A DNA stretch of 42,771 bases from Halobacteriales archaeon QS_9_68_17 (GTDB lineage Archaea > Halobacteriota > Halobacteria > Halobacteriales > Natronoarchaeaceae): NCBI GenBank assembly GCA_003023565.1, contig PXSA01000037.1, forward strand, positions 153,525 through 196,295, written 5' to 3'. Every line of letters starts with the position of its first letter. The stretch's first letter is position 1. Shown piece after piece: positions 1-7,673 of the stretch. Position numbers and translations under genes: made by a program. The notes under the pieces were generated by a model. The model was given only the letters and a program-made list of their open reading frames with translations. It had not been told where the DNA came from and made no database searches.

Positions 1-1
1 C

Positions 2-595
2 CGAGAGGCGGACCTCGTGGACTACGGCAACGAGGACTCGTCGTTCATGTTCAACTTCGGCAGCGGCGCGTCGGCGACGGTCCTCGAAAGCGCCGGCGGC
101 GACCGCGCCCGCGCGACCGTCCGCGAGAGCGCGGCCGTCACCGACGGGTCGTTCTCCCGCGACGTGGTGATGCCCGGCGGCGGCACGCGAAACCCGCCGA
201 GCGAGGAGACGGTGAGCACCGGCGCGCACTCGCTCGACGTCCCCGATCCGGCGGGGATGAAAGAGCGCCTCGCGCCCGTCTCGCTCCCCAACTTCCTCGA
301 CGTGACCGACCGCGCGCTGGAGCGGTCGGGACTAGGCCGCGCCGACGTCGACTTCGTCGCGCTCACGCACATGAAGCGCTCGTTCTACGACCGCTTCTTC
401 GACGAACTGGGTCTCGACCCCGAAACCGACGGCTACTACCTCGACGACTACGGCCACGTCCAGAGCGTCGACCAGGTGCTCGCGCTCGACGAGGGACTGT
501 CCCGCGGCCGGGTCGACCCCGGCGACGTCGTCTGTTTCGTCGGCGCGGGCACCGGCTACACGTGGGCCGCGACCGTCCTCCGATGGCGAGGTTGA
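2..595 (+). CDS. 3-oxoacyl-ACP synthase III (KAS III)-like protein, C-terminal part
   Basis: The gene enters from the left edge in frame 2 and ends at TGA 593-595, so only about 197 C-terminal residues are visible. The fold is that of the thiolase/KAS III superfamily: a Gly-rich segment (FNFGSGASATV) near the start, a THMKRSF segment carrying a candidate active-site His, YLDDYGH in place of the usual Asn-Gly-Asn loop, and the C-terminal GAGTGYTWAATVLRW signature of these synthases. Enzymes of this family condense acyl-thioesters. Because the catalytic Cys lies outside the window and the usual Asn loop is altered, the substrate cannot be given; an HMG-CoA synthase-like or acyl-condensing role is equally possible. 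It is followed closely by tRNA-Pro on the same strand. Confidence 0.8.
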   Translation, partial: READLVDYGNEDSSFMFNFGSGASATVLESAGGDRARATVRESAAVTDGSFSRDVVMPGGGTRNPPSEETVSTGAHSLDVPDPAGMKERLAPVSLPNFLDVTDRALERSGLGRADVDFVALTHMKRSFYDRFFDELGLDPETDGYYLDDYGHVQSVDQVLALDEGLSRGRVDPGDVVCFVGAGTGYTWAATVLRWRG

Positions 596-608
596 AACGA
601 AGCGCTTA

Positions 609-614
609 TTTATA
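609..614 (+). promoter_or_regulatory. TATA box of tRNA-Pro
   Basis: The AT-rich hexamer TTTATA stands alone in GC-rich sequence and begins 28 bases before the first base of the tRNA. This is the normal distance for an archaeal TATA box serving a tRNA whose transcript starts at or near the mature 5' end. Confidence 0.6.
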
Positions 615-636
615 CTACTGCCCTCCTCCCGAGTGC

Positions 637-707
637 GGGACCGTGGGGTAGTGGTATCCTCTGCGCATGGGGTGCGTTGGACCCGTGTTCGAGTCACGGC
701 GGTCCCA
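637..707 (+). tRNA. tRNA-Pro (anticodon GGG)
   Basis: A complete cloverleaf folds by hand. The acceptor stem is GGGACCG with CGGTCCC, and the discriminator base is A at 707. The T arm is CCGTG-TTCGAGT-CACGG. The D arm contains GGTA. The anticodon loop is ATGGGGT, which puts GGG at positions 34-36 after U33. The anticodon stem has one G-U pair and an apparent T-T mismatch at 27-43. The variable loop has four bases, there is no intron, and CCA is not encoded. Archaeal tRNA-Pro genes commonly begin GGGACCG and end with this T arm, which supports the identity. Its 3' end is copied at 813-837. Confidence 0.92.
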
Positions 708-812
708 CTACGTTCTGTCGCGAGCAATACCGCGAGCGACGTATTCGTGCCGACCGACGTGATTCGAGTAGGCAGGTCGCAGTTCGCGAACGTAGTGAGC
801 GGAAGCGTCCTG

Positions 813-837
813 CCGAGTTCGAGTCACGGCGGTCCCA
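813..837 (+). repeat. Second copy of the tRNA-Pro 3' end (probable att-site relic)
   Basis: These 25 bases match positions 683-707, the T arm and 3' acceptor strand of tRNA-Pro, at 24 of 25 positions. The copy is in the same orientation and displaced by exactly 130 bases. Archaeal tyrosine integrases (SSV/pNOB8 types) and many haloarchaeal proviruses recombine at tRNA 3' ends and leave such a direct repeat as attL/attR. The 105 bases between the copies encode nothing recognisable, so only a solo or collapsed site is left. No integrase is visible. Confidence 0.7.
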
Positions 838-1079
838 TCGTTTTGCCGACGCTGCTTCGGTAGCGTCGACTACATTATTGACATCGTCCTTCTGCTGGGA
901 TCTCGGTGTCATCCTCGCTGGAGTCCTGAAGCTCCTCGTCGCCGCTGTGGCGGCCGCGTTCCTCTGGTTCGGTCGGCGAGCACATCCCGAGAGCCTGCCT
1001 CTCGCTGCTCCGGTTAGCGGGTGTCTTCGTAGTGGTGACTAGCGCGCTTGTTCTCGCGACTAAAAAATCGGCGTTCGGA
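838..1079. other. Non-coding gap after the tRNA repeat, with a weak minus-strand ORF remnant
   Basis: No convincing gene lies between the tRNA-derived repeat and the pilin operon. A seven-pair hairpin sits at 847-853/862-868. On the minus strand a 36-codon frame (875-985) encodes a very acidic peptide, beginning MCSPTEPEERG, that looks like the C-terminal tail of a halophile protein. It lacks a good promoter or body. The plus-strand counterpart looks hydrophobic only because it mirrors the acidic codons. The peptide may be a leftover of the element that once used the tRNA site. Confidence 0.35.
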
Positions 1080-1565
1080 TTAGTTGACCGTGTAGGTCGT
1101 CAGTATCGCCGAGGAGGAACCGTCGTCGCTCTCCCAAGTGACGCGAATCTCGTCGCCGGGGATGAAATTGCCGTCGCCACGGTTGGTGTTGATGGTGCCC
1201 GACGCGCCGAACGTGATCTCGTCGCCTGCGGAGACATCGTCACCGGAGGCCCAGTCGCTCATGTCTTCAGGGTTATTGACGACCGCGGTCCCGCCGGGGA
1301 AGCCGTCGGTCATTTCGACGCCGATGTTATCCGAAGCGATCGAATCGCCGCCAGTGTGTGACAGCGTCATGAGTTCCCCGTCGGTCGTGTCGTTCTCCTG
1401 ACTCCAGTCGTAGGTAGCCTGAGGAGCGATTTCCTCCCCTGCGCCGAGGTCGAGGACGAACGCCCCGATAACGGCGGCGAGAATGACGGTAACGGCAACC
1501 ATAAGGATGACTCCGATCACAGGAGAGACGGCATCCTCATCCGCAAATAACTGTACGAGATTCAT
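1080..1565 (-). CDS. Type IV pilin (PilA-like), fourth gene of the pilin operon
   Basis: 161 residues. Residues 1-12 are a short charged prepilin leader, followed by the DAVSPVIGV motif where the archaeal prepilin peptidase PibD is expected to cut between Ala and Val. An almost invariant hydrophobic helix, [20 protein letters not shown], follows. This H-domain is that of the haloarchaeal PilA family (Pfam Pilin_N, formerly DUF1628). It anchors the subunit in the membrane before assembly and forms the pilus core. The remainder is an exposed acidic Ser/Thr-rich head ending in a conserved IRVTWESDDG-type strand shared with the three paralogs. The start lies two bases after the stop of the preceding pilin, so the genes are co-translated. 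Of the four it has the most divergent head and one H-domain change (AVTV for AITV). Confidence 0.92.
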   Translation of the reverse strand: MNLVQLFADEDAVSPVIGVILMVAVTVILAAVIGAFVLDLGAGEEIAPQATYDWSQENDTTDGELMTLSHTGGDSIASDNIGVEMTDGFPGGTAVVNNPEDMSDWASGDDVSAGDEITFGASGTINTNRGDGNFIPGDEIRVTWESDDGSSSAILTTYTVN

Positions 1566-1567
1566 GT

Positions 1568-2068
1568 CTATTGGATTTCGTAGTCTTGGAGAACGGAACT
1601 CGAATCTCCGCTCTCAGACGTCCAGATAACCCGGATCGTTTCACCAGAGGAGATTCGGGTCATCGACCCATCGTGGTAACCATAGACCGTGTTCGAACTA
1701 CCGGCCTTTAGCTCACCAGATCCACTCCAGATCTGACCAGTAGTACCAGAGACAGTTTGATCCGAATTGTTTAGTGCCTGGTTACCTTCGACAGTCACAT
1801 CAATATTGGACTCCTGAAGGGAGTCACCGCTCTCATGGGCAATCGTGACCGTTGGTCCCGATGTACTGAAGTTACCGCTGCTGGGACTGTCTGTGCCTTG
1901 GTTGAAGTCGAAACTTGTTTGCGGTGTACTTTGCGTATTCCCGCCGAGGTCAAGGACGAACGCCCCGATAACTGCGGCGAGAATGACGGTGATGGCGACC
2001 ATCAGGATTACACCGATCACAGGAGATACAGCATCATCGTCCTTGAAGAGGTTTTTAATGTTCATCAT
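1568..2068 (-). CDS. Type IV pilin (PilA-like), third gene of the pilin operon
   Basis: 166 residues, beginning [19 protein letters not shown]. It has the PibD processing site and the invariant haloarchaeal pilin H-domain (residues about 14-40). The variable head is rich in Ser, Thr, Asn and Gly (for example [21 protein letters not shown]), and the C-terminus is [20 protein letters not shown]. It overlaps the upstream pilin by four bases (ATGA, 2065-2068), which points to translational coupling. In Haloferax the equivalent paralogs are alternative major adhesion pilins, and their H-domains also influence motility. That role is inferred here from family membership. Confidence 0.92.
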   Translation of the reverse strand: MMNIKNLFKDDDAVSPVIGVILMVAITVILAAVIGAFVLDLGGNTQSTPQTSFDFNQGTDSPSSGNFSTSGPTVTIAHESGDSLQESNIDVTVEGNQALNNSDQTVSGTTGQIWSGSGELKAGSSNTVYGYHDGSMTRISSGETIRVIWTSESGDSSSVLQDYEIQ

Positions 2069-2511
2069 GGTGCATCCTGTGAGACTAGAGTACTGGAACT
2101 ATCTCCAGACGGAGCATTCCAGATGACGCGGATAGTTGTTCCGCTACCACTGCCGTAGGTCCCGTCATAACCAACACTACTGACCAAGGTGTTTCCAGCA
2201 TTGACTTCTGATCCACTTGACGGGTCGAAATCACCGGAATTGGTACTAGTCGAGATCTCGTCTCCGCCGATGTTAACAGCCAGATTATCGGCTTCCAGGC
2301 TGTCCCCGCTTTCGTGAGTGATCGTAACTTCGCTACTACTGCTATAGTCGTAGTCGAAGCTGGCCTGCGGCGTATCCTGCGTGTTGCCGCCGAGATCGAG
2401 AACGAACGCCCCGATGACAGCGGCGAGAATCACAGTGATAGCGACCATAAGGATGACACCGATAACCGGTGACACAGCCTTATCATCAGTAAACAGCCGT
2501 TTCAGATCCAT
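2065..2511 (-). CDS. Type IV pilin (PilA-like), second gene of the pilin operon
   Basis: 148 residues, beginning [18 protein letters not shown]. The prepilin leader, the KA/VSPVIGV processing site and the H-domain match the neighbours nearly residue for residue. The head is shorter, with a Ser-rich strand followed by the family motif [18 protein letters not shown], which also occurs in the other pilins as HTSGDSI or HESGDSL. The C-terminal strand is [16 protein letters not shown]. It sits between two paralogs with a 3-base gap and a 4-base overlap. The identical N-terminal coding sequence next to divergent heads could allow recombination among the four genes. Confidence 0.92.
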   Translation of the reverse strand: MDLKRLFTDDKAVSPVIGVILMVAITVILAAVIGAFVLDLGGNTQDTPQASFDYDYSSSSEVTITHESGDSLEADNLAVNIGGDEISTSTNSGDFDPSSGSEVNAGNTLVSSVGYDGTYGSGSGTTIRVIWNAPSGDSSSTLVSQDAP

Positions 2512-2514
2512 GCT

Positions 2515-2949
2515 TTAGGGGACCTCGTACTCGTTGAGGACGCTTGATGTGTCACCGCTTTCTGCCGTCCAAACAACACGGATGACGTCGCCAGAGTTGG
2601 CTTCGACAGTAACCGTGTCCCCGGAGGAGACTTCATCGCCACTACTTAGCGAGGAACTTCCGAATTCGTACCAGACTTGGTCAGAACCACTACTGTTACT
2701 GGTACCGGTCACTTCGAGACGGTCAACAACGATCGAGTCACCACTCGTATGTGTAATATCGAGTGCGCTACTGGACTCACTGTAGTCGGTTTCGAAGTTG
2801 GCCTGGGGAGTCTTTTCCTGCGAGCCGCCGAGGTCGAGGACGAACGCCCCGATAACTGCGGCGAGAATGACGGTGATGGCGACCATAAGGATGACGCCGA
2901 TCACCGGCGAAACCGCGTCGTCGTCGGTGAACAGGTTTTTGATGTTCAT
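2515..2949 (-). CDS. Type IV pilin (PilA-like), first gene of the pilin operon
   Basis: 144 residues when started at ATG 2947-2949, giving [19 protein letters not shown] longer in-frame reading reaches 3114 but adds a basic, Cys-containing stretch that no pilin leader has, and it would run over the promoter, so the shorter start is chosen. Domains: prepilin leader, PibD site, H-domain (about 14-40), Ser-rich head with DITHTSGDSIVVDRLEVTG, and C-terminal IRVVWTAESGDTSSVL. It is promoter-proximal, with a TATA box at 3091-3097. No prepilin peptidase, PilB ATPase or PilC platform gene lies in the window, so assembly must use machinery encoded elsewhere. Confidence 0.92.
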   Translation of the reverse strand: MNIKNLFTDDDAVSPVIGVILMVAITVILAAVIGAFVLDLGGSQEKTPQANFETDYSESSSALDITHTSGDSIVVDRLEVTGTSNSSGSDQVWYEFGSSSLSSGDEVSSGDTVTVEANSGDVIRVVWTAESGDTSSVLNEYEVP

Positions 2950-3090
2950 TGTTCTTGTTTTCCCGCACCGGCCAAGGACGGATTCTGTCCGGCGACCCGG
3001 ACCGTCTATCGCGGTGCACGTGGGACGACGGTCGTCCCGGCACTGCACCATCCTGGGTCGGCGCGTTAAGCCGTCCAAAACACCGGGTAA

Positions 3091-3097
3091 GTATAAA
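3091..3097 (-). promoter_or_regulatory. Probable TATA box of the pilin operon
   Basis: Read on the minus strand this is TTTATAC, in an AT-rich island just upstream of the pilin genes. Transcription would start near 3065-3070 and leave a leader of roughly 115-120 bases before the ATG at 2949. That is long for a haloarchaeal gene and leaves room for post-transcriptional control. The remaining gap up to 3374 contains no gene; its one clear structure is the dyad at 3265-3292. Confidence 0.5.
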
Positions 3098-3264
3098 TGT
3101 ATTCGTTCTTTCAATCAGCCGGACAGGTTCAAAACCGTGTTGAAGACATTCAAGCGGCCATTGAAATCGGTTTTTAGGCCTTCTGAACCCGATATTACCG
3201 TAGATAATTATTTTTGGGCCGGGCGACTGACGGATCGCCGACAATAACCTCAGCAGGTCGGTTA

Positions 3265-3292
3265 GATTAAAATTACGCTGTAATCGTTAATC
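3265..3292. repeat. AT-rich inverted repeat between kdgA and the pilin operon
   Basis: GATTAA at 3265-3270 pairs with TTAATC at 3287-3292. Inside it ATTAC-GCT-GTAAT makes a second perfect dyad, and the two nest with a one-base asymmetry. It lies about 200 bases upstream of the probable pilin transcription start and about 80 bases beyond the kdgA stop. It could be a regulator-binding dyad or a hairpin at the kdgA transcript end; the sequence does not decide between these. Confidence 0.4.
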
Positions 3293-3374
3293 CATGTAGC
3301 GGTAGCGAGGATTAAACAGGGGTTACCAGTACTCGGCACCGGTTGCCTGAGATCGGAGTCGTGGAACTTCCCAC

Positions 3375-4019
3375 TCAGCGCGCGCTCTCGACCGCGTCCA
3401 CCATCGCCTCCGCGTTCTCGGTGATGGTCTCGAAGTCACCGCGTTCGACGGCGTCGTCGTCCACGAGCGAACTGCCCGCGCCGACGCACTCCGCGCCGGC
3501 CTCGATGAAGTCGCCGGCGTTGTCGGGGCCGACGCCGCCGGTCGGCATGACCGGGACCTGACCGAGAGGGCCTTTGATGCTGGAGAGGTAGCCCGGGCCG
3601 AGACTGGAGGCGGGGAACAGTTTGACCATGTCCGCGCCGGCCTCGTACGCCTCGATGGCCTCGGTCGGCGTGGCGACGCCGGGAGCGACCGGCACGCCGT
3701 AGCGGTTGCAGGCCTCAATGACGTCCTCGTGGTACGACGGCGAGACGACGAACTCGGCACCGGCGAGGATGGCCGCGCGGGCCGTCTCGCTGTCCAGCAC
3801 CGTGCCGACGCCGACGACGGCGTCGTCGTCCTCCAGTTCGGCGACGACCTCCTCGACCAGACCCATCACGCCCTGCGTGTCGGCGGTCAGTTCGATGGCG
3901 GTGACGCCGCCGGCCTGCAGGGCGCGGGCGATGTCGACGACCGCGTCCGCGTCCGCGCCGCGCATGACCGCGACCACGCCGCTGTCTACCAACTGCTCGA
4001 TGGTCTCCTGTTTCTCCAT
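3375..4019 (-). CDS. kdgA: 2-keto-3-deoxy-6-phosphogluconate (KDPG) aldolase
   Basis: 214 residues, the normal size of the bacterial-type Eda family. It splits KDPG to pyruvate and glyceraldehyde-3-phosphate in the semi-phosphorylative Entner-Doudoroff route that haloarchaea use for glucose. Visible landmarks are Arg20 (VMRG), Glu43 in AIELT (proton-transfer base), VGVGTVLD, FVVSPSYHEDV, PVAPGVATPTE, the Schiff-base Lys133 in MVKLFPA, and the phosphate-binding PTGGV loop. The start chosen is the ATG at 4017-4019 because MEKQETIEQL aligns with the family; the longer in-frame extension is Arg/Ala-rich antisense-like sequence. A weak TATA-like stretch (TAGTTACAAG on the minus strand, about 4043-4053) sits at a leaderless distance. 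It is an intact, single-domain cytoplasmic enzyme. Confidence 0.93.
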   Translation of the reverse strand: MEKQETIEQLVDSGVVAVMRGADADAVVDIARALQAGGVTAIELTADTQGVMGLVEEVVAELEDDDAVVGVGTVLDSETARAAILAGAEFVVSPSYHEDVIEACNRYGVPVAPGVATPTEAIEAYEAGADMVKLFPASSLGPGYLSSIKGPLGQVPVMPTGGVGPDNAGDFIEAGAECVGAGSSLVDDDAVERGDFETITENAEAMVDAVESAR

Positions 4020-4146
4020 GGAGGCAGGTCCCGTCGCCGCGTTCTTGTAACTACCCCTCTCGACCGACGGAAGGGTCACTGAGGGGGATGGGATCGGGAA
4101 CAGGGCCGAGATAGCTATGTCAGCGTAGCCTGGCGTCGACGCTACA

Positions 4147-4779
4147 GTGGCGGACGAACTCGACGAACTGTTCGGCGGCGGCGAGCGGACCGACGCCGTA
4201 CTGGTGACGGCTCCGAGCCGGACGGACCTCCAGGGGCTCCCGAAACGGACGGTCGCGGCGCTCGCTCGGCCGGGCGACGGCCGTCTCGTTCTCACCACCG
4301 ACGCCGCGTCGGGACTTCGCCGGGCGACGGCGACGGACGCGGACCGCGTCGGCGCGGTCGACCGCACCCGCACGCGCCGAACGCGTCGCCGGGGCGGCTG
4401 ACGCGGCGCGTCGCCGGTCCGACGAACTCCTCCCGAGCGGGGACGGCGGTCGACGAGGGCCTCGGCCTGCTCGCGGACCGCGGCGCGCCGCGGTCGCACC
4501 TACCGTCACCCCTATCGCCGGGCGATGCCGACGCCGCCGCGCGGTTCGCTCGCTACCTCGTCGGTCTCGTCGCGGAGCGGGAGGACGAGCGTCTTCCCGG
4601 CGTTTACGACGGACCGACGAGCGCGGTCCGGAGCGCCCGAAGCACGTCGCCGACGCGCACGTCCGCGTCCGCCGGCGCGAAGGCGACAGGAACCGCGGTG
4701 CGCCGGGACCGCGGACGCGCCCCGAGAGTGGGTCGCCGACTCGGACGAACCCGGCGAGTTCGGGATCGGCGTCCGCTGA
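4147..4779 (+). pseudogene. Frameshifted remnant of a DUF7504-like haloarchaeal protein
   Basis: A GTG-started frame at 4147 gives a credible N-terminus (MADELDELFGGGERTDAVLVTAPSRT, then LPKRTVAALARPGDGRLVLTT), but it runs out of sense near RVGAVDRT and stops at 4401. Credible coding resumes in another frame (EGLGLLADRGAPRSHL, DAAARFARYLVGLVAERE). It returns to the first frame for the last 20 or so residues (DAPREWVADSDEPGEFG, stop 4777-4779). The order of a 'DAVLVTAPS' strand, 'VLTTDAAS', a helix before 'DSLSP'-like sequence, and a C-terminal 'DAPREW' matches my memory of haloarchaeal DUF7504 proteins, which resemble truncated RecA/KaiC folds. At least two indels, and probably an internal deletion, make it non-functional or mis-sequenced. 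The family name is tentative. Confidence 0.5.
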
Positions 4780-4810
4780 CCGGGAAAAGGGGAACCGCTC
4801 GCTTCCGGAC

Positions 4811-6547
4811 CTATTCCCGACGAACGCCCGGATCGCTCACCGCGCCGTTCGCGGCGGACCCCATCGCGAGGCCGTACTTCGCGAGCACGCCGGTGGCGTA
4901 GGAGGGCTCCGGTTCGTCGCGCTCGTCGAGGCGCTGTTCGATCGCCTCGTCCGAGAGGTCGACGGCCAGCGTCCGGTCCGGGATGTCGATGGTGACGTGG
5001 TCGCCGTCCTCCAGCGCGCCGATGGGGCCGCCCGAGAACGATTCGGGTGCGACGTGGCCGATGGAGCGGCCGCGGGTGGCCCCGGAGAAGCGGCCGTCGG
5101 TGACCAGCGCCACGTCGTCGGCGTGGTCCTGCCCGGCGACCGCGGCCGTGACGCCGAGCATCTCGCGCATGCCGGGACCGCCCCGCGGTCCCTCGTCCCG
5201 GATGACGATGACGTCGCCCTCGTCGACGTTGCCCTCCTGAACGTACTTCATCGCGTCCTCCTCGTTCCCGAACACCCGCGCCGGGCCTTCGTGGTGGAAC
5301 CCGTCGTCGGCGGTGATCTTGAGGACGCTGCCCTCGGGCGCGAGGTTGCCGGTGAGGACCTTGATCGCCCCTTCCTCGTGGATGGGGTCGTCGACCGGGG
5401 AGAGGAAGTCCGCGTCCGTCTCGCCGCGGGGCGGGATCGCGCCCTCGTCTTCGAGGCGTTCGACCTCCTCGGCGATGGTGTTGCCCGTCACCGTGAGGGC
5501 GTCGCCGTGGAGCAGGTCCGCGTCGAGCAGGCGGCGCAGGACGACCGGGATGCCGCCGACCTCGTGGAGGTCGTTCATCACGCGCTCGCCGCCGGGCTGG
5601 AGGGCGGCGACCTTCGGCGTGCGCCGGGATATCTCGTCGAACTCCTCGATGTCGAGGTCGATGCCGGCCTCCGCCGCGAGCGCGAGCAGGTGGAGGACGG
5701 CGTTCGTGGACCCGCCGACCGCGACCTGTAGCGCGATGGCGTTCTCGAACGACGCCTTCGTGAGGAAATCGGAGGGCTTGCGGTCGTTCTCGACGGCGTC
5801 GAGCGCGAGTTCGCCGGCCTCCCGGGCCACCTCGTAGCGGTCCTCGGACTCGGCGGGCGGGCTGGCGCTGCCCAGCGGCGCGAAGCCGAGCGTCTCCGAG
5901 ATGCTCGCCATCGTGTTCGCCGTGAACATGCCGCCGCAGGAGCCCGCGCCGGGGCAGGCGTTCCGTTCGAGGTCGTCGAGTTCGCCCTCGGACATGTCGC
6001 CCTCGGCGACCGCGCCGACGCCCTCGAAGACGTTCTGGATGGTGACCTCCCGCCCCTCGTGCTCGCCGGGCATGATCGACCCGCCGTAGAGGAAGACGGA
6101 GGGGAGGTCCGTCCGGATGGCCGCCATCATCATCCCGGGCAGGTTCTTGTCGCAGCCGGCGACCGTGACGAGGCCGTCCATGCGCTCGCCGAACGCAACG
6201 AGTTCGACGGAGTCGGCGATGACCTCCCGCGAGATGAGCGAGGCCTTCATCCCCTCGGTCCCCATCGAGATGGCGTCGGAGACGGTGATCGTGCCGAACT
6301 CGATGGGCATGCCGCCCGCATCGTCGACCCCCTCGTAGGCCGACTCGGCGACGTCGTCCAGGTGGACGTTGCACGGCGTGATGTCGGCCGCGGGGTTGGC
6401 GACGCCGACCATCGGCGAGGTCAGGTCCTCGTCGTCGTAGCCCATCGCGCGGAACATGGCGCGGTGAGGGGCGCGCTCCGTCCCCTCCGTCACTTCGCCG
6501 CTGCGCAGGTCCTCGTCTTTCTCCCTGCGCCGCTCGTGCTGACTCAT
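4811..6547 (-). CDS. ilvD: Dihydroxy-acid dehydratase
   Basis: 578 residues, the usual length. It dehydrates 2,3-dihydroxy-isovalerate and its methylvalerate homologue to the 2-keto acids of valine and isoleucine (and, downstream, leucine and pantothenate). It belongs to the IlvD/Edd family. The three Fe-S cluster cysteines are visible: Cys59 in TPCNVHL, Cys132 in GCDKNLPG (with the Mg-binding carbamylated Lys134 next to it), and Cys204 in [16 protein letters not shown]. The C-terminal swivel domain carries [15 protein letters not shown], where the Ser is the catalytic base. The ATG at 6545-6547 is preceded at leaderless distance by a CTTAAG TATA box. It lies alone, without other ilv genes nearby. 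Confidence 0.96.
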   Translation of the reverse strand: MSQHERRREKDEDLRSGEVTEGTERAPHRAMFRAMGYDDEDLTSPMVGVANPAADITPCNVHLDDVAESAYEGVDDAGGMPIEFGTITVSDAISMGTEGMKASLISREVIADSVELVAFGERMDGLVTVAGCDKNLPGMMMAAIRTDLPSVFLYGGSIMPGEHEGREVTIQNVFEGVGAVAEGDMSEGELDDLERNACPGAGSCGGMFTANTMASISETLGFAPLGSASPPAESEDRYEVAREAGELALDAVENDRKPSDFLTKASFENAIALQVAVGGSTNAVLHLLALAAEAGIDLDIEEFDEISRRTPKVAALQPGGERVMNDLHEVGGIPVVLRRLLDADLLHGDALTVTGNTIAEEVERLEDEGAIPPRGETDADFLSPVDDPIHEEGAIKVLTGNLAPEGSVLKITADDGFHHEGPARVFGNEEDAMKYVQEGNVDEGDVIVIRDEGPRGGPGMREMLGVTAAVAGQDHADDVALVTDGRFSGATRGRSIGHVAPESFSGGPIGALEDGDHVTIDIPDRTLAVDLSDEAIEQRLDERDEPEPSYATGVLAKYGLAMGSAANGAVSDPGVRRE

Positions 6548-6570
6548 ACTCGGTGATCGCGTTGGTCCGT

Positions 6571-6576
6571 CTTAAG
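6571..6576 (-). promoter_or_regulatory. TATA box of ilvD
   Basis: The palindromic hexamer CTTAAG lies 24-29 bases upstream of the ilvD ATG on the minus strand, the spacing expected for a leaderless haloarchaeal transcript. The divergent gene begins at 6711, leaving a compact intergenic region. Confidence 0.5.
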
Positions 6577-6710
6577 CGACCTGCTACCGCACGAGCTCGC
6601 TGTCGTCCGAACGCCTGCGCCCGAGTGACGACCGGCGCGTTCGCACGGCGGCGGTGGCAAGCGCGCCCGGTGTCGAAACCGGGAACCCCTTCGGGGTGGT
6701 ACGTCGGGCA

Positions 6711-7673
6711 ATGGCGACGGTCGAGACGGCGGCGCGACTCCACTTCGGCTTCCAGAACCTCTCGCTCGCACACGAGCGACTGTACGGGAGCCTCGGCGTC
6801 GCGCTGGCCGAACCGCGACTGGCGGTCGAGGCGACACCGGCGGAGGAGGTGACGGCCGACGACGAGGCGGCCCGCGAGTACGCCCGCCGGGCGACGCAGG
6901 CGCTCGGCGTCCCCGGCGCGACGGTGTCGGTCCGCGAGCGACTGCCCCGGCACGTCGGCCTCGGGAGCGGGACGCAACTGGCGCTGGCGGTGTACGCCGC
7001 CGTCACGAGCGCTCACGACGCCGACTTCGACGTCCGGACGGCCGCGCCCGCGCTGGGCCGCGGCGGCCGGAGCGGCGTGGGCATCGCCGGGTTCGAGCGC
7101 GGCGGGTTCGTGGTCGACGCGGGCCACCCGACGGCGCGGTTCACCACCGACCGCCCGGCGGACGGCGAGTGGGACGTGCCGGCGGTCGTGTCGCGTCACG
7201 AACTCCCCGACGACTGGCGGTTCGTCCTCGCGATCCCGGACGCCGATCCGGGTCGGAGCGGCGAGGAGGAGGAGTCCGGCATGCGTTCGGTGATAGAGCG
7301 GGCCGACCCCGGCATCGCCGACCGGATAGGCGGCGTCGTCTCGCGCCGCCTGCTCCCGGCCGCGGCGGAGGGACGGCGCTCCGCGTTCGGCGACGCGGTC
7401 TCGGAGGTCGGCCGCCTCAACGGGGCGTGGTACGCCGACGCGCAGGGCGGCGTGTTCCGGCCGCCCGTCGGAACGGTCGTCGAGGAACTGTCCGACTGCC
7501 CCGCCGTGGCGGGCGTCGGCCAGTCCTCGTGGGGACCGACGGTGTACGGCGTCACGGACGCGGACGGGGCCGACGCCGCGCGAGAGGCGGCCCGCGACGC
7601 GCTTGCCGCCGCCGGCGTCGACGGCGACGTGTTCGTCTCTTTCCGTTCGGGATCTCCCGACTGGACTCGATGA
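6711..7673 (+). CDS. Beta-ribofuranosylaminobenzene 5'-phosphate synthase-like GHMP-family protein
   Basis: 320 residues from ATG 6711. The in-frame GTG at 6654 would add 19 residues that do not resemble the family. The GHMP-kinase fold is shown by the N-terminal ETAARLHFGFQNL strand, typical of beta-RFAP synthases, and the RHVGLGSGTQLALAV loop (GLGSGTQ is the family phosphate/PRPP-binding motif). Further landmarks are the GRSGVGIAGFERGGFVVD segment and WRFVLAIPDA. In methanogens this enzyme joins p-aminobenzoate or hydroxybenzoate to PRPP in tetrahydromethanopterin synthesis. Haloarchaea carry homologues that presumably serve a modified folate pathway, so the exact product is inferred. The last residues (SFRSGSPDWTR) look atypical, and the stop overlaps the next ATG by four bases. 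Confidence 0.85.
   Translation: MATVETAARLHFGFQNLSLAHERLYGSLGVALAEPRLAVEATPAEEVTADDEAAREYARRATQALGVPGATVSVRERLPRHVGLGSGTQLALAVYAAVTSAHDADFDVRTAAPALGRGGRSGVGIAGFERGGFVVDAGHPTARFTTDRPADGEWDVPAVVSRHELPDDWRFVLAIPDADPGRSGEEEESGMRSVIERADPGIADRIGGVVSRRLLPAAAEGRRSAFGDAVSEVGRLNGAWYADAQGGVFRPPVGTVVEELSDCPAVAGVGQSSWGPTVYGVTDADGADAAREAARDALAAAGVDGDVFVSFRSGSPDWTR

Noticed and set aside
708..812. Small mobile element between the tRNA-Pro copies
   Set aside because: Only 105 bases, without terminal repeats, ORF or integrase; best described as the collapsed interior of an att pair.
847..868. Seven-pair hairpin after the tRNA repeat as a terminator
   Set aside because: No T-run follows it, and archaeal termination does not rely on such stems. 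Left as a structural note only.
677..1042. 121-residue plus ORF starting inside tRNA-Pro, with a hydrophobic end
   Set aside because: It begins in a tRNA and crosses the tRNA repeat. The hydrophobic part mirrors an acidic minus-strand reading and has no start codon of its own other than a TTG.
2677..3069. Plus-strand ORF antisense to the first pilin
   Set aside because: Follows the mirrored codons of the conserved pilin H-domain; similar antisense frames appear opposite the other three pilins.
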